Positions 58,671-64,000 of a stretch of DNA of 64,000 nt are shown one piece after another (positions within the stretch are counted from its first letter, which is position 1; the number at the start of each line of letters is the position of its first letter). The notes beneath the pieces are model-generated. The model made no database searches and was not told the DNA's origin. It was given only the letters and a program-made list of their open reading frames with translations. The stretch comes from a virus. The stretch spans positions 1 through 64,000 of IMG/VR virus record IMGVR_UViG_3300048999_000173; one strand, given 5' to 3'. The position numbers were made by a program, and so were the translations under genes.

Positions 58671-58985
58671 GTGTCCGACTTCGTCGTGGTCCGCGTGGCC
58701 AACAACTACGTCAAGAGCTACATCAAGGACCCCACAGCACGGCTGGACTACACCTGGGACTGGGCGAAGTGGCTGGACGATATCGACGACACCATCGGCA
58801 CCGCGACCGTCGCGCTGCCCGAGGGCCTCACGGCCGTTGGGGACCCCGTCGTGAACGGCGCTTTCGTCACCCAGGTGGTTGAGGACGGGGACCTCGGAAG
58901 CGTCTACAGGATGATCTGCCACATCACCACGGAGGGCGGACGTGTCGACCAGCGGTCGATCTACCTGACGATCGGCGACCGCTGA
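58671..58985 (+). CDS. fibre-tail adaptor protein candidate
   Basis: 104 residues from GTG 58671, only 5 bases after the fibre stop. It begins VVVRVANNYVKSYIKDPTAR, has DYTWDWAKWLDDIDDTIGTA and a beta-rich end (CHITTEGGRVDQRSIYLTIG). This all-beta plan matches the small phage fibre-tail adaptor proteins that sit next to side-fibre genes. Assignment from pattern and position. Confidence 0.7.
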   Translation: MSDFVVVRVANNYVKSYIKDPTARLDYTWDWAKWLDDIDDTIGTATVALPEGLTAVGDPVVNGAFVTQVVEDGDLGSVYRMICHITTEGGRVDQRSIYLTIGDR

Positions 58986-59008
58986 CCGGCAGCGGGCCCG
59001 GGCGTACG

Positions 59009-59014
59009 TACGAT
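59009..59014 (+). promoter_or_regulatory. -10 box for a leaderless gene
   Basis: TACGAT ends 6 bases before ATG 59021, so transcription would start at or next to the start codon, giving a leaderless message. No convincing -35 is seen at 17 bases. Confidence 0.4.
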
Positions 59015-59020
59015 GGCCGC

Positions 59021-59185
59021 ATGACCAGCACTTCACCGATGCCCGTCCCGCCCGCGCCGGTGTGCTCGCCCGCCCAGGTCGGCCCGTGCACGGGCTGCGG
59101 GTACCCCACCCACCGCTACGGGCCCGGCGGCTGCCCGCTCTGTGTGGTGTGCCTCTCCGCCCTGGAGACGGCGCGCGGCAAGTAG
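59021..59185 (+). CDS. 54-residue zinc-finger-like protein
   Basis: ATG 59021 to TAG 59185. The core CTGCGYPTHRYGPGGCPLCVVC has two CxxC pairs and a His, a compact zinc ribbon. No ribosome site, but a TACGAT box lies 6 bases upstream, suggesting leaderless translation. No family recognised. Confidence 0.55.
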   Translation: MTSTSPMPVPPAPVCSPAQVGPCTGCGYPTHRYGPGGCPLCVVCLSALETARGK

Positions 59186-59221
59186 GCGGCGGAGTGCCGT
59201 TGTAAGTGCGGCGGCGTAGCG

Positions 59222-59461
59222 CTACTTCTTGGTGGCCGCCCGGGTGCTGCGGATGATGGCCAGGCAGTCCGGGCACCACCGTTCGCCCGGCTTGTCCAGA
59301 CTCAACGGCACATCCTGCTTCGGCGGCGGGAAAACGATGCCGTCAGTGGTGGAGCAGGCGATGCCCTGGAACTCCTCCGAGACTCGGCCGACGGGCTTGT
59401 GCCAGACGATCGACTCCTCCCAGACGGTTGCTCCTTGGGCGCGTTCGCGTGTTGCCAGCAT
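59222..59461 (-). CDS. hypothetical protein
   Basis: 79 residues from ATG 59461. Basic and beta-rich (WEESIVWHKPVGRVSEEFQG, PLSLDKPGERWCPDCLAIIR), with a CPDC knuckle and a Lys-rich end. Leftward with the next gene, facing the late region. Function unknown. Confidence 0.6.
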   Translation of the reverse strand: MLATRERAQGATVWEESIVWHKPVGRVSEEFQGIACSTTDGIVFPPPKQDVPLSLDKPGERWCPDCLAIIRSTRAATKK

Positions 59462-59472
59462 GGTCGGTGTCC

Positions 59473-59994
59473 TTACTTCTTGGGAGCCCGCCTCTTTGGA
59501 CGCGGGGTGCTCAGCAAGTCGGCCAGGTGGTGTGCAGAGTCGGAGGCGTCGTTGATTCCCTGCGGGTCGACAGGACCGGTTTTCTCCGTACGGTCGATGG
59601 CGGTGAAGAACGTCTGAACGAGGTCGTCAGGCATCCGGTACCCAACCACCTTGCCGAACCCCGGCCCCTGCGCCTCGATGGGGGCGGGCATGTTCTCCGG
59701 CCACAGGCCGCGCATGAACCCGCGCTGGAGTGCCCGGCTCAACGCTGCACTGTGGCCGCGAAGGCTGGAGTTCTCGTCGTTGCGCAGTTCCTCAGCAGGA
59801 ACGTAGCCGTCGCGGATCACGGCCTCCCTGACGATGCGGCGCGCACGGGCAGGGAGGGATCGGTAGTAGTCCTCGGCTCGCTCCACGGTCCACGCGGTGT
59901 CCATCTCGACGTCGGCCGTGTGTTCGGCCAGGAGGGCGAGCAGCTTGGCCTGGAAGTCTCCGGTGGGTTGGTCGATGGTGACGGTGATTCGCAT
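59473..59994 (-). CDS. hypothetical protein
   Basis: 173 residues from ATG 59994. Alpha/beta N-terminus (MRITVTIDQPTGDFQAKLLA), then long helices (AEDYYRSLPARARRIVREAV, AALSRALQRGFMRGLWPENM) and a basic tail. It ends 12 bases before the start of the gene at 59461, so they form a leftward pair. No family recognised. A lysogeny or establishment role is possible given the place between late genes and integrase. Confidence 0.65.
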   Translation of the reverse strand: MRITVTIDQPTGDFQAKLLALLAEHTADVEMDTAWTVERAEDYYRSLPARARRIVREAVIRDGYVPAEELRNDENSSLRGHSAALSRALQRGFMRGLWPENMPAPIEAQGPGFGKVVGYRMPDDLVQTFFTAIDRTEKTGPVDPQGINDASDSAHHLADLLSTPRPKRRAPKK

Positions 59995-60165
59995 ACGGCT
60001 CTCCGTAGCAACAGACGTGAATAGATGTGTAACTTACGAGTAGAGCGTCCTGTAGTCCGTCTCGTTAGTCAACCGTCTATCCACTTCTATCGCATGACGG
60101 GGGATCACCTGCTCTGGTTTTGGATAAGCTCACATATGGCTTGTGATCACCGGTAGAATTTGACC
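59995..60165. other. AT-richer intergenic region upstream of the integrase operon, candidate attP/regulatory region
   Basis: 172 bases with less GC than the surroundings, between divergent genes. It contains a direct repeat GATCACC (about 60103 and 60145), TTAGTC/GTTGAC-type steps and a TAGAAT box at 60154-60159. As the only non-coding DNA next to the integrase operon it could hold attP and integrase arm sites; this is inferred only. Confidence 0.35.
60154..60159 (+). promoter_or_regulatory. -10 box for the DUF6221-integrase operon
   Basis: TAGAAT ends 6 bases before ATG 60166, again placing the start at or close to the start codon (leaderless). A good -35 is not evident. Confidence 0.5.
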
Positions 60166-60573
60166 ATGACTCAGACCGCCGACGACCTGGTGCAGTTTCT
60201 GCATGTCCGACTCGAAGAAGAAGAGCAACTCGCGCAGGCGGCAACGCCGGGCCCGTGGAAGCAGAACGGCATCGGCGAATACGGATGGACGGTCAGCTTC
60301 AGTCGACCGGGCTCCGGGGTAGAGACCGAGGACAGCGGCCAGGGGCGCGCCGACGCCGACTACATCGCCGCGCACGCCCCCGAGCGCGCCCTGCGGGAGA
60401 TCGCCTTCAAGATGAGCCTCCTGACCGAGTACACCAAGGAGGAGTGGGTGATGAAGCAGGGGCACCGCAGCGGATGGACTGAGGGCGGCCAGTCCGTACG
60501 CGACCTCCTCATCAAGGAGTGGGCCTCCGCCTACGACGCCCACCCCGAGTACCGCCAGGAGTGGCGGCCGTGA
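60166..60573 (+). CDS. DUF6221 family protein
   Basis: 135 residues from ATG 60166. It opens TQTADDLVQFLHVRLEEEEQ, then QAATPGPWK, and ends YDAHPEYRQEWRP, the standard DUF6221 bookends seen in Streptomyces and its phages. Function unknown. It overlaps the integrase start by 4 bases, so both are translated from one message, and a role in integration control is plausible. Confidence 0.8.
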   Translation: MTQTADDLVQFLHVRLEEEEQLAQAATPGPWKQNGIGEYGWTVSFSRPGSGVETEDSGQGRADADYIAAHAPERALREIAFKMSLLTEYTKEEWVMKQGHRSGWTEGGQSVRDLLIKEWASAYDAHPEYRQEWRP

Positions 60574-61601
60574 GCGCTGACAACCTGCCCGCCAGACCCG
60601 CCGAACGCCCGCTCCTGCCCGCAGAGTTCGACGACGAGCTGCGCGCGCGCCTCGCCGCCCTCGACTCCGCCTCCGACGAACACGCCGCCGACCAACGCCC
60701 CGACAACACCACCCGCGCCTACGCCGGAGACTGGAAGACCTGGGAAGCCTTCTGCACCCAACTCCAGATCCCCCCAACGGCTGCCACCCGCGGCACGCTG
60801 CGCGCGTTCGTCGACTACCTGTGGAACCGGGAGAAGCGCGCCTACACCACCATCGACCGCAAACTCGCCGGGCTCGTCGTCACCCTCCGGCGGCCGCCGT
60901 ACAACGTCCTCGTCGACCCCGACGCCACCCGCGCCGCCCGGGAACTGCTGAAGGACTACCGCAAGAAGGCCGACGCGGCAGAGGAGCCCGCGCGCGGCCG
61001 CGGCAAAGCCCCCGCCATGCGCCTGGTCGACCTGAGGCTCATCGTCTCCAAGTGCGACACCGACATCTTCGGCCTCCGCGACCGCGCGATGATCCTGCTC
61101 GGGTTCTCCATCGCCGCACGCCGCGCCGAGTTGGCCGGGCTCCGGCTGCGGAACATCCGCGACGACGACAACGGCCTCCTGGTCGACGTCCGCGTCTCCA
61201 AGACCGAACCCCGCACGGTGGCTGTGCCGTACGGGCAGCATGCGGCCACCTGCCCCGTGAAGGCGTGGCAGGCCTGGCGAGACGCCGCGCAGATCGCCGA
61301 CCCGGACCGGCACGCCTTCCGCCGTATCCACCACACCGGCTCCGTACAGCCCCAGGGTCTCACCCCGCAGCGCGCCGGCGACCTCATCACCGCCGCCGGG
61401 CTGCGCGCAGGGTTCGAGGAACTCTTCACAGGGCACTCCGTGCGCTCCGGCATGGCCACCGAGGCACGCCGTGCAGGGAAGGACCGCAAGGCCATCGCCG
61501 CGGTCACCGGGCACGCGGACGGCTCCAAGGTCCTGGACGGCTACATGCGGATCGTCGACCAGTGGAGCGAGCAGGACAACGCCCTCATCGGTCTCATGTA
61601 G
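60570..61601 (+). CDS. int: tyrosine integrase
   Basis: 343 residues from GTG 60570 in a GTGA overlap. Catalytic residues of the phage integrase family: R in AARRAEL (about 184), H-x-x-R in TGHSVRSG (H289, R292), H in TGHADGS (H315) and the nucleophile Y in GYMRIVDQ (Y325). The N-terminal part (NTTRAYAGDWKTWEAFCTQL) is the SAM-like core-binding domain. It would recombine attP with a host attB, as expected for this temperate phage. It overlaps a convergent PIN gene by 8 bases. Confidence 0.95.
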   Translation: MSADNLPARPAERPLLPAEFDDELRARLAALDSASDEHAADQRPDNTTRAYAGDWKTWEAFCTQLQIPPTAATRGTLRAFVDYLWNREKRAYTTIDRKLAGLVVTLRRPPYNVLVDPDATRAARELLKDYRKKADAAEEPARGRGKAPAMRLVDLRLIVSKCDTDIFGLRDRAMILLGFSIAARRAELAGLRLRNIRDDDNGLLVDVRVSKTEPRTVAVPYGQHAATCPVKAWQAWRDAAQIADPDRHAFRRIHHTGSVQPQGLTPQRAGDLITAAGLRAGFEELFTGHSVRSGMATEARRAGKDRKAIAAVTGHADGSKVLDGYMRIVDQWSEQDNALIGLM

Positions 61602-62550
61602 CAGGCGCTGCCTCACCGTTGGCGGCTTGCCTGGCCCGGCGCTGCGCCCGCACCCCGGTACCCGGCTTGTCCTGGGCGTCCCAGTCCGGCTCCGGTCCTG
61701 GGTCCTTCGTCGCGACCTTCGTGACGGTCAGGCCGACCGCGCAGCCGCGGGTGTGCTGGCTGGTGTCGCACGTCAGCAGCCGCACCCGACTCCCGGAAAG
61801 GGCCTGGATCGCGACGGCCCGGTCAATGACCTCGTCGTCGGCAAGGGGGAGGCGGATGTGGCCGGGCTGGTCCAGGACGATCTCCATGCTGAGCTGGCCC
61901 CGCCACAGGGCAGGCTCGCCGTCCATGTCCGCGTACCGCAGGACCCCAGACGTCTTCCCGTTGAGAGTGCCGTCCAGAAGACCCAGCGTGTGGCCCGCAC
62001 GCCAGCGGGACCGCTGCTTACCCGCCTCCTTCATCCCGTCAAGCTCGTCGACGACCACGATGGGGAACACCAGACGGATGTGCTCGGCCGGCGGCAGGCT
62101 GAGGATCTGGTGCAGGTCGGCGTCGGCCAGCATGGCGGGGTTCTGAACGTAGAAGCTGGAGTCCGCTACGACCAGCCACTCCCTCCCGTCCCACCGCGTC
62201 GACTGCTCCCTCAGGAAAGTGACCGCCGCGGACAGGGCACCGACCCGGTCCTCCAGTTCCTGGCTGACGAGCAGGTTCACCAGCCGCTGCTGCGAGGAGC
62301 CGGCCAGATGCCCGACGCCGTCCAGGAGTGTGTCATGACGCCTGGTCAGCACCAGGGTGGTCAGATCCTCCTGGCTGACCATGTTCCGCAACCGCCTCGT
62401 GGACAGCTGCGCCCACTCCAGGTAGTTCAGCAGACGGTCGTACGCAGTCCCAGAGCCGCCGCCCTGAGCGTTCATCGCTTCCGAGTGCACGGTCTGAAGA
62501 ACCTGGAGGAGGTCGTCCCTGTTGATCCCTGGACGGGGCGTGATGAGCAT
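61594..62550 (-). CDS. PIN-domain ribonuclease-like protein
   Basis: 318 residues from ATG 62550. The C-terminal two-thirds carry the PIN core: VVADSSFYVQNPAM (first Asp), LVFPIVVVDELDGMK (Glu), ADDEVIDRAVAIQAL and RLLTCDTSQHTRG (last Asps), the four-acid magnesium site. The N-terminus is helical (LLQVLQTVHSEAMNAQGG). Many PIN proteins are toxins or RNases; no antitoxin is next to it. It ends over the integrase stop. It could be phage cargo or host. Confidence 0.75.
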   Translation of the reverse strand: MLITPRPGINRDDLLQVLQTVHSEAMNAQGGGSGTAYDRLLNYLEWAQLSTRRLRNMVSQEDLTTLVLTRRHDTLLDGVGHLAGSSQQRLVNLLVSQELEDRVGALSAAVTFLREQSTRWDGREWLVVADSSFYVQNPAMLADADLHQILSLPPAEHIRLVFPIVVVDELDGMKEAGKQRSRWRAGHTLGLLDGTLNGKTSGVLRYADMDGEPALWRGQLSMEIVLDQPGHIRLPLADDEVIDRAVAIQALSGSRVRLLTCDTSQHTRGCAVGLTVTKVATKDPGPEPDWDAQDKPGTGVRAQRRARQAANGEAAPAT

Positions 62551-62594
62551 GGGCTGATCCTGCCAGGCAGCGCTGACAGAGGAACCCGACTTAC

Positions 62595-63443
62595 TCAGCT
62601 CATCCCGACCGGCGGGGTGTCCCAGAACCCGGTGTGAGCGACGGCGTCGGCCGTGACGTGGCCGAGCATGGGGTCGGCGGAACAGATGGACCCGATCAGC
62701 TTGTTCGGGTACTCCGCGGTGATGGGCCGCCCGCCCTGGCCCAGGACCAGCGCGTGGACCCCCTCCGCAGGGCGGACCCGGTGGGGAAGGTAGGCGTTGA
62801 CCGCGCTGGCAGTGACCCTGTTCAGGACGTGCTTCGGGCCTACCGACTCGAATGCGTAGTCGGGCGCCCGGACTTCGTAGCCGCCGTTGTCCAGCGGGTA
62901 CAGGTGGCGGATGTCGACGCGGGTGACTTCCGCCGGTCGCAGGCCTTCGAGGAGGAGGAAGGCGACGACCCGGTCGCGCAGGTAGTGGCGGGCGGGCGGC
63001 CCCCACTGGCCGATGCACACCAGCAGCGCGGAGCGTTCCTCCGGGGTGAGGCGGCGCGGGTTGCCGGCGGCCCGGTCCAGGCCGGAGCGCAGCATCGTCA
63101 GGTCGGGGATGAGGCGGATCTGCCCGCGGTCGCGGCATGCCTTGTTGAACTGGTTGACGGCGGTGACCCGGCGGTCGTGGGTGAGGGCGGCGTCGGGGTG
63201 GTGTTCGGCGACGTGCGCGAGCGCGGCGGGGTCGTTGAAGAGGCGGCCCTCGAGCTGCTCGGTGAGGAAGGTGCCGCACCAGGCGGCGACGTGCTCAATT
63301 CCGCAGTCGTAGGGGTCGACGGGGGGATGCTGCCGGGTGCACCAGGACAGCCACCGGCTGATCTCACGCCGGTACTCGACCTGGCTGGAGGGGCGCAGGG
63401 TGCCGTCGGTGAGCCAGTCGTCCAGGAGCGCGTGGGGGTCCAT
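62595..63443 (-). CDS. degenerate tyrosine-recombinase-like protein
   Basis: 282 residues from ATG 63443. It has the fold cues of a tyrosine recombinase: core-binding helices (SQVEYRREISRWLSWCTRQ), then a catalytic-type arginine block (LLLEGLRPAEVTRVDIRHLY) and DYAFESVGPKHVLNRVTASA. The H-x-x-R and terminal Tyr found in active enzymes are not seen: the end reads DPMLGHVTADAVAHTGFW. It may be inactive or diverged, for example a recombinase-like regulator. A promoter lies directly upstream. Confidence 0.65.
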   Translation of the reverse strand: MDPHALLDDWLTDGTLRPSSQVEYRREISRWLSWCTRQHPPVDPYDCGIEHVAAWCGTFLTEQLEGRLFNDPAALAHVAEHHPDAALTHDRRVTAVNQFNKACRDRGQIRLIPDLTMLRSGLDRAAGNPRRLTPEERSALLVCIGQWGPPARHYLRDRVVAFLLLEGLRPAEVTRVDIRHLYPLDNGGYEVRAPDYAFESVGPKHVLNRVTASAVNAYLPHRVRPAEGVHALVLGQGGRPITAEYPNKLIGSICSADPMLGHVTADAVAHTGFWDTPPVGMS

Positions 63444-63451
63444 GGGCCCTC

Positions 63452-63479
63452 AGTATGCCGCCACTCCACACAAGATCAA
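63452..63479 (-). promoter_or_regulatory. promoter of the recombinase-like gene
   Basis: Minus strand TTGATC (63479-63474) and CATACT (63457-63452) with a 16-base spacer. The -10 ends 8 bases before ATG 63443, so the message starts close to the start codon. One arm of a palindrome-like repeat (63483-63499) lies just upstream. Confidence 0.55.
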
Positions 63480-63482
63480 GGA

Positions 63483-63602
63483 TTTACGTAAAACTTCGGA
63501 GCCCCCACCCACTAGGAGAGGGGCGCGGGGGCGAGACGCGGGGTTCCGGCGTCGTGCACCACAAACAGCTCCTGGGCTGAGGCGTCCCGAAGTTTTACGC
63601 AA
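63483..63602. repeat. inverted 16-bp repeat pair upstream of the recombinase-like gene
   Basis: TTACGTAAAACTTCGG (63484-63499) and the complement of CCGAAGTTTTACGCAA (63587-63602) match at 15 of 16 bases, in opposite orientation, with GATC just outside each (63475-63478 and 63604-63607). 87 bases lie between the arms. It overlaps no gene. Operator, recombination site or terminator are possibilities. Confidence 0.6.
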
Positions 63603-63679
63603 AGATCATGACGATGCGGGGGACGGCCCTCTCGGGCCCCTCCCTCAGGTCGTGCGATCACGCTATGACGGAACCGGCG

Positions 63680-63703
63680 GTTTGTCTGAGCCGCCTTCCC
63701 CCT
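63680..63703 (-). repeat. 24-bp inverted-repeat copy (right)
   Basis: Complement of the sequence at 29482-29505, exact over 24 bases. It lies 17 bases downstream of the coding end of the truncated gene at 63720, in non-coding DNA. See the left copy and finding. Confidence 0.7.
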
Positions 63704-63719
63704 GCATCCCTCCGCCGGG

Positions 63720-64000
63720 TCAGTCCATCCCCGGGTAGCACATCGCGTGGTCCTCGCCCGGCTGCTTCTCCCGGCCGCACCAGCAGATGTCCCGCTCCGG
63801 CCGTGCGCTCCCCTGACGGGCGCGGGCCTCCTGAACGGCATCCTCGACACCGTTCTCGTAGAAGCGGTTGAAGACCCCGCCGGCCAGGCCCTCGTAGAGG
63901 GCGCCGACGAGCACACTGCCGCCCGCGAGGATCTTCTCCTCCTGATTGCCCTTCATCCGACCCAGCAGTGCGGCCAGGAACACGGACTCGTCATGGGACA
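63720..64000 (-). CDS. hypothetical protein, partial at window edge
   Basis: The gene runs off the right edge. The visible 90 or so residues in one frame (from SHDESVFLAALLGRM to GREKQPGEDHAMCYPGMD) contain a helical part with EEKILAGGSVLVGALYEGLA, then FYENGVEDAVQEARARQG and a CWCGREK pair near the end. The upstream in-frame reading continues beyond 64000, so the start is unseen. Family unknown. Confidence 0.5.
   Translation of the reverse strand, partial: SHDESVFLAALLGRMKGNQEEKILAGGSVLVGALYEGLAGGVFNRFYENGVEDAVQEARARQGSARPERDICWCGREKQPGEDHAMCYPGMD

Noticed and set aside
61594-63443. PIN protein and recombinase-like protein as a toxin-antitoxin pair
   Set aside because: They are in the same direction but the second is too large and recombinase-like for an antitoxin, and the 44-base gap shows no coupling.
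1-64000. tRNA or rRNA genes, insertion sequences
   Set aside because: No cloverleaf-like sequence, rRNA motif or transposase with inverted ends was seen by eye. A tRNAscan or covariance search would be needed to exclude a tRNA.

Overview
The window is high-GC actinobacterial DNA (codon use, dense GTG/ATG starts with 4-base ATGA/GTGA overlaps, families typical of Streptomyces) and reads as most of one temperate siphovirus genome, either a free phage or a prophage. No rRNA, tRNA, insertion sequence or CRISPR array was found. The left edge lies inside the element and the right edge cuts a gene, so the ends of the element are not resolved.

Layout. (i) 0.1-5.4 kb, rightward: small early genes, including a DUF1643 protein, a nucleoside deoxyribosyltransferase-like protein, a MazG-like protein, two HTH proteins and a NERD-domain protein, ended by a strong hairpin. 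(ii) 5.5-8.2 kb, leftward: an HTH protein preceded by two matching 18-bp operators, small proteins, and a secreted protein with a C-terminal DTTWG motif, divergent from (iii) an 8.5-9.6 kb LuxR-type regulator. (iv) 9.6-18.8 kb, mostly leftward: an early operon (zinc-binding-like small proteins, ASCH, DUF4326, DNA methyltransferase), an ImmA-like protein lacking its catalytic Glu, a GIY-YIG protein, a replication-initiator candidate with five palindromic iterons inside its own gene (lambda O layout), and an XRE/TPR regulator. (v) 19.0-29.4 kb: a leftward HTH gene divergent from a rightward operon ending in a membrane-anchored FtsK/TraB-type DNA translocase, with membrane and low-complexity proteins like those of actinomycete conjugative elements. 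(vi) 29.4-30.2 kb: terminator, non-coding stretch and a counter-oriented lipoprotein. (vii) 30.3-59.2 kb, rightward late region: small and large terminase, portal, scaffold, decoration protein, E-family capsid, head-tail connectors, tail tube, frameshifted tail chaperones, tape measure, baseplate/fibre proteins, papain-like peptidase, CHAP endolysin, holin candidates, second fibre set. (viii) 59.2-64 kb: two small leftward genes, DUF6221 protein plus tyrosine integrase, then leftward a PIN-domain protein, a degenerate tyrosine recombinase and a truncated gene.

How it fits together. The late region is a complete head-tail-lysis set for a long-tailed phage with a capsid built on scaffold. The integrase and several HTH regulators imply lysogeny. 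Most unusual are the conjugation-like translocase operon just before the packaging genes, the peptide/LuxR pair, and the origin-in-gene initiator. Two early genes show an apparent -1 frameshift that could be sequence error, mutation or programmed slippage. All functional names come from reading sequence and motifs; no database search was run.
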